From Aquibium carbonis (GTDB lineage: Bacteria; Pseudomonadota; Alphaproteobacteria; Rhizobiales; Rhizobiaceae): 52,127 bases of DNA. The notes under the pieces are model-generated. The model made no database searches and was not told where the DNA came from. It was given only the letters and a program-made list of their open reading frames with translations. The DNA lies in contig NZ_RWKW01000097.1 of assembly GCF_003970795.1 (NCBI RefSeq), positions 1 to 52,127 of the forward strand, written 5' to 3'. Positions 24,333-32,457 of this stretch are shown piece by piece. Both the position numbers and the translations under genes were made by a program. Numbering within the stretch: the stretch's first letter is position 1; every line of letters starts with the position of its first letter.

Positions 24333-25100
24333 TCACCGAAAAATCTCTAGGAGAACAGAATATAACTCTCTGAATTTCAAGCGATAATTTCGGAATATTT
24401 CAAATTGGAAACTGCGACGAAGGCTAGGTAGTAAAAAATGTGCTTTTCAAAAATTCTTTCTATTGTAAATTATGATTTTTTGGGCCAGATGTGTGTAATG
24501 CAATGTCAGAATATGTTGAAAAGTGGAAGCAAGAAATAAGCTTGGAGTTTAAAAAGATAGAATTAGAAAAAACAAAGGCAAAATGGGATTTCTGGAAAAC
24601 GCTTGTCGTCAGCGGTGCATCAGCGATCGCCATAGCTGTAGTCACTGCGTTCGGGTCGATATATGTCGGTTATCTAAATAATGAATCCGCCAAAGAGATA
24701 GAGCTGATTAAGATAGACTCAGGCCTAACAACTGCATTTGGCGCGCAGTTCCTTTCTGAGGATTTGGGTACGAGAATCCGCGCGGCTCATCTTTTCAAGT
24801 CAATCGCGCCCAGTGTGGAGATACGTTCTCGGTGGTCGCCCTATCATGAAGAACTTGCCGCGTTCAATGAAGCGATAATAAAGGCCGGCGGAGATCCTAG
24901 TAGCAGTATTCGATCATTGTTGAATGATGATGATTTTTTAAAGAACTGGGGCGGTATGGGTTGCCGGATGGATAGCATGGATGGGTGTATCGCGAACATG
25001 CCCTCGCCAGGATCTGACCTCTACCCGGCAATTCAGAACCCGGGAAAGGCAATACCCGGCTAGAGTGGAAGGAAGAGCAGTCTAGGCCGGCCTCCATGAC
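24333..25100. other. AT-rich island in a GC-rich chromosome
   Basis: Base composition drops sharply just upstream of the MttB-like gene: long A and T runs (for example ATTGTAAAACAAT at 24321-24333 and AAAAAATGTGC near 24435) continue to about 25060, and codons in the enclosed gene prefer A/T. GC-rich sequence resumes before the MFS gene. No integrase, insertion sequence or clear flanking direct repeat was found. The pattern points to acquisition from a lower-GC source. Confidence 0.65.
24503..25063 (+). CDS. Orphan membrane-anchored hypothetical protein in AT-rich island
   Basis: About 186 residues from the ATG at 24503 (a preceding in-frame ATG at 24491 would add four). The first 30 residues are a charged, probably coiled-coil helix (KKIELEKTKAKWDFWKT). 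One transmembrane helix follows (about 34-56), then a roughly 130-residue soluble part ending in a Gly/Pro-rich tail with two cysteines. Codon use is AT-rich and unlike all neighbours. No family is recognised. Small membrane-tethered orphans on low-GC islands are often phage- or defence-related, but nothing here proves that. Confidence 0.6.
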   Translation: MSEYVEKWKQEISLEFKKIELEKTKAKWDFWKTLVVSGASAIAIAVVTAFGSIYVGYLNNESAKEIELIKIDSGLTTAFGAQFLSEDLGTRIRAAHLFKSIAPSVEIRSRWSPYHEELAAFNEAIIKAGGDPSSSIRSLLNDDDFLKNWGGMGCRMDSMDGCIANMPSPGSDLYPAIQNPGKAIPG

Positions 25101-25247
25101 CCAAAGGGTAGACCACGAGAGTTCGTGACCAAGTTCGATAGTTGACGAGCCTCCTGAGCCTTTTTAGTGCCTGCTCTTCGACTGGCCGACCGTCGCCTGG
25201 CCGCTGGCACTTCACGCGTGCGGCGTATGCGGGTTAGGGGCCTCGCT

Positions 25248-26423
25248 ATGGCCACTGCCCCGACCCCCCGTTCCGCGCCGCTGCCCGTCGCAGCCCTTGC
25301 CGGCGTCACTGCCACGGTGACGGTGTTCGCCTTGGCGCAGGGACTGTCCTATCCGCTGTTCACCTTCCTGATGCAGGAGCAGGGCATGCCGCCGGCCATG
25401 ATCGGCCTGTCGGCCGCCATGACGCCGCTCGGCATCATCGCGTCGGCGCCTTTCGTGCCGCGGCTGACCCGGCTCGTCGGCGGTCCGACGCTTGCCATCA
25501 CCTGCGCGATCACCGCCTCCGTGCTGCTGTTCCTGGTCGGAACGTTGCAGAACGGCTGGGCCTGGTTCCTGCTGCGTTTCCTCATCGGCGTGGCGATCGA
25601 CCCGCTCTACGTGCTGTCGGAGGTCTGGATGATCTCGCTCGCGCCCGCCGCCAAGCGCGGCCGGATCATGGGTCTCTACACCGCCATCGTCGGCGCCGGC
25701 TTCGCTGGCGGACCGCTGACGCTCTATCTGGTCGGCACCACCGGCTGGGCGCCCTTCGCGATCGGCATTGCCGCCTTCCTCGCCTGTGTCGCAATCCTCG
25801 TGGTGATCGGGCCGCGCCTGCCCACCATGCTCGACGATCATGCCGCCGTGCCGCTGAAGAGCTTCCTGCATCTGGCGCCTGCGCTGCTGATGGCGACCGC
25901 GGTGGCGGCGGCCTTCGAACAGACGATCCTGTCGCTCCTGCCCGTTTACGGCGCCGCCTACGGCATCGCCGCGGTCACCATGTCGGCCCTCCTGACGGTG
26001 ATGATCTCGGGCAACATCGTGCTGCAGCTGCCGCTCGGGCTGCTCGCCGAACGGGTCAGTCCGCGCCTGCTGCTGATCGGCTGCGCGGCCATCAGCGCCG
26101 GGGGCGTGGCGCTCCTGCCGGTCTTCGTCGCCACCCCAGTCGTCTGGCCGCTGCTCTTCGTCGTCGGCGCCACCGGCTACGGCATTTACACCATGGCGCT
26201 GATCGAGCTCGGCAACCGCTTCACCGGCTCCGCGCTGGTGGCGGGTAATGCCGCCTTCGCGGTCATGTGGGGGCTCGGCGGCATCGCCGGCCCGCCGGGC
26301 GCGGGCTTCGCCATCCAGGCCTTCGGACCACAGGGCCTGCCCGCCGTGCTGATGGCGATGTGCGTGGCGCTGGTGGTGTTCGCCCTTTACCGCGAGAAGG
26401 TGCGGCGGCGCAGTGGCGATTGA
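25248..26423 (+). CDS. MFS transporter
   Basis: A 391-residue protein with about twelve transmembrane helices, the standard major facilitator plan. The loop between helices 2 and 3 reads FVPRLTRLVGG, a weak form of the family's GxxxDRxxR motif, and FAGGPL falls in helix 5. The ATG at 25248 is chosen for its AGGGG ribosome site seven bases upstream; an upstream ATG at 25227 lacks one. Compact size and absence of extra domains suggest the YcaD/sugar-efflux-like group, but the substrate is not readable. The next locus (hicAB) begins 40 bases after the stop. Confidence 0.86.
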   Translation: MATAPTPRSAPLPVAALAGVTATVTVFALAQGLSYPLFTFLMQEQGMPPAMIGLSAAMTPLGIIASAPFVPRLTRLVGGPTLAITCAITASVLLFLVGTLQNGWAWFLLRFLIGVAIDPLYVLSEVWMISLAPAAKRGRIMGLYTAIVGAGFAGGPLTLYLVGTTGWAPFAIGIAAFLACVAILVVIGPRLPTMLDDHAAVPLKSFLHLAPALLMATAVAAAFEQTILSLLPVYGAAYGIAAVTMSALLTVMISGNIVLQLPLGLLAERVSPRLLLIGCAAISAGGVALLPVFVATPVVWPLLFVVGATGYGIYTMALIELGNRFTGSALVAGNAAFAVMWGLGGIAGPPGAGFAIQAFGPQGLPAVLMAMCVALVVFALYREKVRRRSGD

Positions 26424-26429
26424 GTGGCA

Positions 26430-26458
26430 TTGAATTCCACACTTGTGTGGAGTATCAT
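26430..26458 (+). promoter_or_regulatory. hicAB promoter with palindromic operator in the spacer
   Basis: TTGAAT (26430-26435), a 17-base spacer and TATCAT (26453-26458) form a good promoter. The spacer holds a perfect inverted repeat TCCACAC-TT-GTGTGGA (26436-26451), positioned for HicB autorepression. The expected transcription start falls at about the hicA ATG (26464), so the transcript may be leaderless. Confidence 0.7.
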
Positions 26459-26463
26459 TCAGC

Positions 26464-26650
26464 ATGAATGCGGCCGAGTTTCGGAAATGGCTGGCGGCGC
26501 GCGGCTGCACCTTCGAGACCCATCGGGGTGGCAGTGGCCATGTCCGTGTGCTGCTCGGCGAGGCGATCCATCCTGCCGATGCATGGCAGTAAGAAGGAAC
26601 TCGGCACGGGACTCGTGAACAGGATCAAGAAGGATTTGGGATTGAAGTGA
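26464..26650 (+). pseudogene. hicA: hicA toxin gene broken by a frameshift
   Basis: The first frame starts at 26464 and reads FRKWLAARGCTFETHRGGSG and VRVLLGE, a normal HicA opening with the catalytic His in GSGH, then stops at 26592. The HicA C-terminus continues in the next frame: RRSILPMHGSKKELGTGLVN and IKKDLGLK, ending at 26650. The shift lies near 26560, and two missing bases after LLG would restore the usual LLGxRRS. HicA is an mRNA interferase with a double-stranded RNA-binding fold. Either the toxin is dead, or this is a sequencing error, or a rare programmed slip; no slippery heptamer is visible. Confidence 0.8.
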
Positions 26651-27075
26651 TGCTGTCCTACCGTGTGCGTCTCGAGCCCGACGACGACGGCTCCGTTCTC
26701 GTGACCTGTCCGGCCCTTCCGGAGGTGACGAGTTTCGGGGCGGATGAGGCGGAGGCGCTGGAGCGGGTGGTCGATGCCGTCGAGGTCGCGCTTGCCGGCC
26801 GGATCGCGGACGGGACGGAGATTCCGGCATCCGACGCTGCCGGTACCGGAGACCGTGTCGTCGTGCCGGCGCTGACCGCCCTCAAGGTCGCGCTTCATTG
26901 CGAGATGAAGGGCGCCGGCGTGACCCGTGCCGACCTGGCACGCCGTCTCGGCTGGCACCGCGAGCAGGTCGACCGCTTGTTCCGGCTCGACCACGCCTCG
27001 CGCCTCGACCAGCTCGAGCAGGCGTTCTTCGTGCTCGGCCGGCGGCTTGACATCGCCGTCCGCGACGCCGCTTGA
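26650..27075 (+). CDS. hicB: HicB antitoxin
   Basis: A 141-residue antitoxin whose ATG overlaps the last base of hicA (TGATG), as expected for translational coupling. The N-terminal half is the partial RNase H-like HicB fold (YRVRLEPDDDGSVLVTCPAL and then VTSFGADEAEAL). The C-terminal half is a helix-turn-helix (VTRADLARRLGWHREQVDR) that would bind the palindrome at 26436-26451. The gene is intact although its toxin is frameshifted, which is stable for the cell and fits decay of the toxin first. Confidence 0.88.
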   Translation: MLSYRVRLEPDDDGSVLVTCPALPEVTSFGADEAEALERVVDAVEVALAGRIADGTEIPASDAAGTGDRVVVPALTALKVALHCEMKGAGVTRADLARRLGWHREQVDRLFRLDHASRLDQLEQAFFVLGRRLDIAVRDAA

Positions 27076-27280
27076 ACCGCGAGCCCGGCCTCGTCTACAC
27101 TGCGCGCATGCCTCTTTCGGCCCGCACCAGCAGGAAGCAGCCTGTCGCCGTGACCCCGTCGCGGCGGACGCTGCATGCCGAGTTGCTGCGGCTGTGCGCG
27201 CGCATCGGCTATTCGCCCCCGCTCTCCGCCTGAATCCGCCTCCGGCCCCGGCTGGAACGATTTCATAGGAGACCCACCTC

Positions 27281-28663
27281 ATGACCTATCAGAACTACAC
27301 TCTGGAACAGCTCCAGCAGATCGACGCCGCGCATCATCTGCATCCCTTCACCGACCACAAGGACCTGCGCGACGCGGGCTCGCGCGTCATCACCCACGCC
27401 AAGGGACCGTTCATCTACGATGCCGCCGGCAACGAGATCCTCGACGGCATGGCGGGCCTGTGGTGCGTGGCGATCGGCTATGGCCGCGACGAACTCGCCG
27501 ACGCCGCCTATGCCCAGATGAAGGAGCTGCCCTACTACAACTCCTTCTTCCGCTGTTCGACGCCGACACCGATCCTGCTGTCGCAGAAGCTCGCCGAGAT
27601 CGCGCCGTCGAACATGAACCAGGTGTTCTACGGCTCGTCCGGCTCGGAGGCCAACGACACGGCGCTGCGGCTGGTGCGCTGGTATTGGGCGCTGGAAGGC
27701 AAGCCGCGGAAGAACCGCGTCATTTCGCGCCACATGGCCTACCACGGCTCGACCATCACCGGCGCGTCGCTCGGCGGCATGCAGGGTATGCACGACCAGC
27801 TGGGCGGCGCGGTGCCCAACATCGCCCACGTCATGATGCCCTATGCCTACGAACTGGCGCAGCCCGGCGAAAGCGACCATGATTTCGGCCTGCGCGCAGC
27901 AAGGGCCGTCGAGGACGAGATCCTGCGCGTGGGCGCCGACAACGTGGCCGCCTTCATCGGCGAGCCGATCCAGGGGGCAGGGGGCGTCAAGATTCCGCCG
28001 GCGAGCTATTGGCCGGAGATCCAGCGCATCTGCCGGCAATACGACGTGCTCCTGATGCTCGACGAGGTCATCACCGGTTACGGCCGCACCGGCGACTGGT
28101 TCGCCGCCCAGTCGATGGGCATCGAGGCCGACACCATCACCACCGCAAAGGCCCTCACCTCCGGCTACCAGCCGCTCTCGGCGCTGTTCGTCTCCGACCG
28201 GGTGGCGGCCACGATCGTGGAGAAGGGCGGCGAGTTCTACCACGGCTACACCTATTCGGGTCATCCGGTGGCCTGCGCGGTGGCGCTGAAGAACATCGAG
28301 ATCATCGAGCGCGAGGGCATGATCGAGCGCGTGCGCGACGAGACCGGCCCCTATCTCGCCAAGGCCCTGAAGGAGCGCATCGAAGGCCACGACCTCGTCG
28401 GCGAGGTGCGTTCGTTCGGCTTCCTCGGCGCGATCGAGATCGTCAGGGACAAGGCGACGCGCCAGCGGTTCCAGCCGGGCGGGTCGGCCGCCGTGCTGAT
28501 CCGCGACCATGCGATCGCCAATGGCATGATGCTGCGCGCCACCGGCGACACCATGATCCTCTCGCCGCCGCTGATCTGGACGAAGGAGACGATCGACATG
28601 GCCTGCGACCGCATCGTCAAGGCGCTGGACCTCGCGAAGGAGGACCTTCGCAACGCCGGCTAG
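27281..28663 (+). CDS. Class III PLP-dependent aminotransferase
   Basis: A 460-residue fold-type I aminotransferase. YGSSGSEANDTALRL binds the PLP phosphate, LMLDEVITGYGRTG holds the cofactor Asp, and Lys290 in TTAKALTSGY forms the Schiff base. The family comprises omega-amino acid:pyruvate aminotransferases (beta-alanine, taurine, polyamine donors). AGGAG lies upstream of the ATG. The neighbouring AhpD-like protein and the nearby valine-catabolic genes (3-aminoisobutyrate is a possible donor) give only weak hints, so the amine donor is not called. Confidence 0.9.
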   Translation: MTYQNYTLEQLQQIDAAHHLHPFTDHKDLRDAGSRVITHAKGPFIYDAAGNEILDGMAGLWCVAIGYGRDELADAAYAQMKELPYYNSFFRCSTPTPILLSQKLAEIAPSNMNQVFYGSSGSEANDTALRLVRWYWALEGKPRKNRVISRHMAYHGSTITGASLGGMQGMHDQLGGAVPNIAHVMMPYAYELAQPGESDHDFGLRAARAVEDEILRVGADNVAAFIGEPIQGAGGVKIPPASYWPEIQRICRQYDVLLMLDEVITGYGRTGDWFAAQSMGIEADTITTAKALTSGYQPLSALFVSDRVAATIVEKGGEFYHGYTYSGHPVACAVALKNIEIIEREGMIERVRDETGPYLAKALKERIEGHDLVGEVRSFGFLGAIEIVRDKATRQRFQPGGSAAVLIRDHAIANGMMLRATGDTMILSPPLIWTKETIDMACDRIVKALDLAKEDLRNAG

Positions 28664-28684
28664 GGACTGTCCCCAAAGCTGCCG

Positions 28685-28740
28685 ATCTCCCCACTCGTGG
28701 GGGAGATGGGCGGCGGCCCAGAGGGGGGCGCCGCAGGGCG
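28685..28740. repeat. Rhizobial-type intergenic palindromic element
   Basis: ATCTCCCC (28685-28692) pairs with GGGGAGAT (28700-28707), followed by GGCGCC-GCAG-GGCGC hairpin sequence (about 28727-28741). G-rich tracts and two hairpins between aminotransferase and AhpD-like genes match the dispersed elements of Mesorhizobium-type genomes (recalled, not searched). Confidence 0.5.
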
Positions 28741-28788
28741 CTGGCGATCATCCGAACACACGCAATTGACAGCTCCCGGAGACCTCCC

Positions 28789-29199
28789 ATGTCCAACCCT
28801 CCCATCGTGTCCCTGATCGAATACGAGGACGCCTCGCCGGAGGTCCGCGCCGTCTACGACGACATCATGGCCACGCGGAAATCCGACTGGGTCAACAATT
28901 TCTGGAAGGTGCTGGCGCACGATCCGGCGCAGCTGAAGCGGATGTGGGAGAGCCTGAAGCAGATCATGGGGCCGGGTGCGCTCGATCCCTTGACGAAGGA
29001 ACTGATCTACATCGCCGTTTCGGCGACCAATGGCTGCGAGTATTGCACCTATTCGCACACGGCCTCGGCGCGCGCCAAGGGCATGACCGACGCCATGCTG
29101 ATGGAAGTTCTGGCGGTGGCCGGCAAGGCCAACGAAACCAACCGCCTCGCCAACGCGTTGAGACCACCCGTCGACGAGGCCTTCAAGCCCAGGGCTTGA
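28789..29199 (+). CDS. AhpD-like carboxymuconolactone decarboxylase-family protein
   Basis: A 136-residue all-helical protein with the peroxidatic motif CEYCTYSH (Cys83, Cys86, His90), the C-x2-C-x3-H of AhpD-type alkylhydroperoxidases. The true decarboxylase site is absent, so thiol-disulfide or peroxide-reducing chemistry is more likely than lactone decarboxylation. GGAG lies seven bases before the ATG. It follows the aminotransferase on the same strand after a palindromic repeat element, and may or may not share its transcript. Confidence 0.87.
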   Translation: MSNPPIVSLIEYEDASPEVRAVYDDIMATRKSDWVNNFWKVLAHDPAQLKRMWESLKQIMGPGALDPLTKELIYIAVSATNGCEYCTYSHTASARAKGMTDAMLMEVLAVAGKANETNRLANALRPPVDEAFKPRA

Positions 29200-29281
29200 C
29201 CGACGGAGCACTGACCTCGAACCCTGCGCCGCGCGCCCCGTGCGGCGTCCGGCCGGCGTCCAAGGAAAGCACAGGACCAGC

Positions 29282-29641
29282 ATGACCAGACGCAACAACC
29301 GGCGCTCGGGAATGATCCTCGCAGCCGATCTGATGCTCGCGCCCATGGTGGCGACGATGCGGCTCCCGCTGATGCTTTCGGAGCCGCGCGGCTCGGGCGT
29401 CATGGGGGTGGAGACGTTGAAGGCCGTAACCGAGAAGAGCGCTGCCTTCGCCGAGGGCCTGATGGCGGCGAATCTGTCCTACGTCACCTCGATGATGAGC
29501 TTCTGGCCAGAGGTGCTGGCCGGCAAGACCCCGTCGCTCCTGTCGGGCGCGGCGCTGGAGCATTCGCTGCACGCCGCACTGAAACCGTCGGGCAAGCGCG
29601 TGCGGGCCAACTTCAGGCGCCTGTCGCGTCCGGCGCTCTGA
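29282..29641 (+). CDS. Hypothetical 119-residue protein, possibly phasin-like
   Basis: The ATG at 29282 follows AGGA. The product is helical and basic at both ends, with Met/Ala/Leu-rich amphipathic stretches (SAAFAEGLMAANLSYVTSMM, then FWPEVLAGKTPSLL) that resemble small phasins of polyhydroxyalkanoate granules. This is a resemblance by pattern only. There is no signal peptide and no cysteine. A strong terminator follows at 29664-29699. Confidence 0.55.
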   Translation: MTRRNNRRSGMILAADLMLAPMVATMRLPLMLSEPRGSGVMGVETLKAVTEKSAAFAEGLMAANLSYVTSMMSFWPEVLAGKTPSLLSGAALEHSLHAALKPSGKRVRANFRRLSRPAL

Positions 29642-29663
29642 ACGGGCGTTGCCCCCGAACACG

Positions 29664-29699
29664 AAAGCCGCACTCTCCCGGCGGGAAGAATGCGGCTTT
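29664..29699 (+). terminator. Rho-independent terminator
   Basis: AAAGCCGCA (29664-29672) pairs perfectly with TGCGGCTTT (29691-29699), with CCCG/CGGG pairing inside the loop. The A-rich and T-rich outer ends let it serve as a terminator on either strand. The adjacent 29700-29913 holds no gene. Confidence 0.75.
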
Positions 29700-29913
29700 G
29701 CCACGGAACGCATGGCACTTCGTCTTACTCTAACGCTTTGCGAATGTGCGGCTCCGGTACGCGAGACCTGATCCGGAGCAGGGGCGGCTTTCGCGTCGGC
29801 CGCCTTGCAATCCGTTGTAGAGGCACATCCTTACCGCGTGGTTAGCAGGTGATTAAGCAAGTCTGAATCGGCGCTTTTTTCGGGGCTCCGGGCGAGAAAT
29901 CTGCACGGCCGCG

Positions 29914-30798
29914 TCAGCCCGCCCGGCCGCGCAGGAACTCGACGATACCGGAGAAGTCGGCGTCGGCGCCGCCCTGCGCGTTGAAGAGCGCGTAGAGCTG
30001 GGCCGCTTCGGCCCCCATCGGCGTGACGGCGCCCGAAGCGGACGCCGCCTCCTGGGCCAGCCGCAGGTCTTTCAGCATCAGTGCGGCGGCAAAGCCGGGC
30101 TTGTAGTCGCGGTTGGCCGGCGAGGCGGGCACGGGGCCGGGAACTGGGCAATAGGTCGTCAGCGACCAGCACTGGCCCGAGGATGTGGACGCGACGTCGA
30201 ACAGCGCCTGGTGCGACAGGCCGAGCTTCTCGGCCAGCACGAAAGCCTCGCAGACGCCGATCATCGAGATGCCGAGGATCATGTTGTTGCAGATCTTCGC
30301 CGCCTGCCCGGCGCCGTCGCCGCCGCAATGGACGATCCGGCCGGCCATCGGCTCGAGGATGGGCTCCGCCCGGGCGAAAGCCTCGTCCGCACCGCCTGCC
30401 ATGAAGGTCAGCGTGCCCGCGGCGGCGCCACCCGTTCCACCGGACACCGGTGCGTCGATCGAGAGCAGCCCATGCGAAGCCGCGATCGCATGCGCCTTGC
30501 GCGCCGAATCCACGTCGATCGTCGAAGAATCGATGAACAGCGTGCCCTTGGCTGCCTTCGGCGCGATGTCGGCCCACACGGCGACAACATGCTTGCCGGC
30601 CGGCAGCATGGTGATCACGACCTCCGCACCTTCGACGGCCGCGGCGGCGTCCGCCGCGACCGTCACGCCGTTGGCCGTCGCCGCCGAGAGATTGGCCGCC
30701 ACGAGGTCGAAGCCGCGCACGACATGCCCGGCCCTGACGAGATTGGCGGCCATCGGGTTGCCCATGTTGCCGAGACCGATGAAGGCGATGGTGGTCAT
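29914..30798 (-). CDS. mmsB: 3-hydroxyisobutyrate dehydrogenase
   Basis: A 294-residue NAD-dependent beta-hydroxyacid dehydrogenase that oxidises 3-hydroxyisobutyrate to methylmalonate semialdehyde in valine breakdown. FIGLGNMGNPMAANL at the start binds NAD; DAPVSGGTGGAAAGTL is the substrate loop; the catalytic Lys lies in GAGQAAKICNNM. AAGGA precedes the ATG by eight bases. It is downstream of an acyl-CoA dehydrogenase of the isobutyryl type on the same strand, fitting the valine pathway, although two heptamer arrays occupy the gap. Confidence 0.9.
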   Translation of the reverse strand: MTTIAFIGLGNMGNPMAANLVRAGHVVRGFDLVAANLSAATANGVTVAADAAAAVEGAEVVITMLPAGKHVVAVWADIAPKAAKGTLFIDSSTIDVDSARKAHAIAASHGLLSIDAPVSGGTGGAAAGTLTFMAGGADEAFARAEPILEPMAGRIVHCGGDGAGQAAKICNNMILGISMIGVCEAFVLAEKLGLSHQALFDVASTSSGQCWSLTTYCPVPGPVPASPANRDYKPGFAAALMLKDLRLAQEAASASGAVTPMGAEAAQLYALFNAQGGADADFSGIVEFLRGRAG

Positions 30799-30828
30799 GT
30801 GGTTGGTCCTTCGGAGTGGGGAGTGAGA

Positions 30829-30863
30829 GGCGAATGGCGAATGGCGAATGGCGAATGGCGAAT
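30829..30863. repeat. Heptamer tandem array, GGCGAAT x5
   Basis: Five perfect head-to-tail copies of GGCGAAT. The array lies 31 bases before the mmsB ATG, within its upstream region. Its complement recurs in the degenerate end of the second array (31000-31020), so the two could pair as a long stem. Confidence 0.85.
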
Positions 30864-30949
30864 GGTTTTTCGTAACGCATCCGGCCATCAAGCGCTCATT
30901 TGATACTTTTTTGAAAAAAAAGCTGTTCTTTCTCCCTAATAAATACCCT

Positions 30950-31026
30950 CCCTATTCCCTATTCCCTATTCCCTATTCCCTATTCCCTATTCCCTATTCG
31001 CCATTCGCTATTCGCCATTCGCTACT
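30950..31026. repeat. Heptamer tandem array, CCCTATT x7 plus four variants
   Basis: Seven perfect CCCTATT units (30950-30998), followed by CGCCATT, CGCTATT, CGCCATT and CGCTACT (to 31026). The array runs up to the stop codon of the acyl-CoA dehydrogenase gene. Copy number is likely to vary between strains through replication slippage. Confidence 0.85.
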
Positions 31027-32201
31027 CACCGCCCCACCACATGCCTCGCGATGATGACGCGCATGATCTCGTTGGTCCCCTCGAGGATCTGGTGGACGCG
31101 CAGGTCGCGCACCAGCTTCTCGATGCCGTAGTCATGCAGGTAGCCATAGCCGCCGAGCGTCTGCAGCGCCTCGTTGGCGACGTCGGATCCGGCGTCGGTG
31201 ACGAAGCGCTTGGCCATCGCCGACCATTTGCCGGCGTCGGGCGCCTTGCGGTCGAGCTTGGAGGCGGCGGTGTAGAGAAGCATGCGCGAGGCCTGCAGGC
31301 TGGTCTCCATGTCGGCGAACTTGAACTGCATCGCCTGGAACTGGTCGATGGTCTTGCCGAAGGCCTTGCGTTGCGAGGCGTAGTCGAGCGCCTTGTCCAT
31401 GGCCGACTGTGCCCCGCCCAGCGAGCATGCGGCGATGTTGAGGCGTCCGCCGTCGAGCCCCGCCATGGCGATGCGGAAGCCGACGCCTTCGCCCGACAGG
31501 AGGTTCTCGGCCGGCACCTTGCAGTCCTCGAAGATGACCTGGCGGGTCGACTGCATGTGCCAGCCCATCTTGTTCTCGATCGCGCCGAAGGAGAGGCCGG
31601 GCGCATCTTTGGGGATCACAAGCGTGGAGATACCCTTCGGGCCATCCTCGCCGGTGCGGACCATGGTGACGTAGTAGTCCGTGTCGCCCGCGCCCGAAAT
31701 GAACTGCTTGGCGCCGTTGAGCACGTAGTCCGACCCGTTGCCGCCGCTGCGGACCGCGCGGGTGCGCAGCGCTGCGGCGTCTGATCCCGAACCCGGCTCC
31801 GTCAGGCAATAGCTCGCCAAGGTCTCCATCGAGGTCAGCGACGGCAGCAGGCGCTGCCGCTGTTCGTCATTGCCGAACACGTCGATCATCCAGGCGGCCA
31901 TATTGTGGATCGAGATGAAGGACGAGAAGGCCGGGCAGGCCTGTGCCAGCGCCTCGAAGATCAGCACGGCATCGAGCCTCCCCAGGCCCGAGCCTCCGAC
32001 GTCGTCGCGCACATAGATGCCGCCGAAGCCGAGCGGGCCGGTTTGCCGGATCACGTCGTCGGGGAAATGCCGGTTTCGGTCCCAGTCCAGCGCATGTGGC
32101 GCGACCCGGTCGTCGGCGAAGGCGCGTGCCATGTCCTGGATCGCGCGCTGGTCCTCGTTGAGATCGAACTGCGATATGGCTGTGTCGACCACCGCGTCCA
32201 T
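31026..32201 (-). CDS. Acyl-CoA dehydrogenase, isobutyryl-CoA dehydrogenase type
   Basis: A 391-residue FAD enzyme of the acyl-CoA dehydrogenase family. CLTEPGSGSDAA and FISGAGDTDYYV are the FAD-binding signatures, and LEGTNEIMRVI carries a Glu near the C-terminus. Whether this Glu or another residue is the catalytic base was not resolved. The sequence, including the long RDLRVHQILEGTNE end, resembles mammalian ACAD8, and pairing with mmsB supports isobutyryl-CoA (valine) oxidation. The stop codon touches a heptamer array. Confidence 0.87.
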   Translation of the reverse strand: MDAVVDTAISQFDLNEDQRAIQDMARAFADDRVAPHALDWDRNRHFPDDVIRQTGPLGFGGIYVRDDVGGSGLGRLDAVLIFEALAQACPAFSSFISIHNMAAWMIDVFGNDEQRQRLLPSLTSMETLASYCLTEPGSGSDAAALRTRAVRSGGNGSDYVLNGAKQFISGAGDTDYYVTMVRTGEDGPKGISTLVIPKDAPGLSFGAIENKMGWHMQSTRQVIFEDCKVPAENLLSGEGVGFRIAMAGLDGGRLNIAACSLGGAQSAMDKALDYASQRKAFGKTIDQFQAMQFKFADMETSLQASRMLLYTAASKLDRKAPDAGKWSAMAKRFVTDAGSDVANEALQTLGGYGYLHDYGIEKLVRDLRVHQILEGTNEIMRVIIARHVVGR

Positions 32202-32374
32202 GGCGTCCTCCCTGGCGTCGATTGTCTTTTGGCCACTCTAGCCCAATGTCGGGGGCGCGCAACATTTCGCCCGGCACAGTGGCTGTGCATCGAATCGCCT
32301 CGTGCTGTGCGCGGCTTCGAGTGCGGCGCGAGCCCGGGCGCTCCAATCTCCCTGCAAAACGGCGCCGGATGTGG

Positions 32375-32403
32375 TTGACACGCTTGGAGCCAGTCGCCAT
32401 AAG
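32375..32403 (+). promoter_or_regulatory. Promoter of tRNA-Tyr
   Basis: TTGACA (32375-32380), exactly the sigma-70 -35 box, a 17-base spacer and CATAAG (32398-32403) as -10. Transcription would start near 32410, about 48 bases before the mature tRNA. No other gene follows directly downstream. Confidence 0.6.
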
Positions 32404-32457
32404 GCCCCTCGCGAATGGCCGAGTCCGGCGACGGACATGACCTTCGCGATGGCATCC

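Noticed and set aside
27108-27233. 41-codon frame upstream of the aminotransferase
   Set aside because: No ribosome site and no recognisable sequence; probably chance, although it could be a gene remnant.
30829-31026. CRISPR-like array
   Set aside because: The units are contiguous heptamers without unique spacers, and no cas genes are present.
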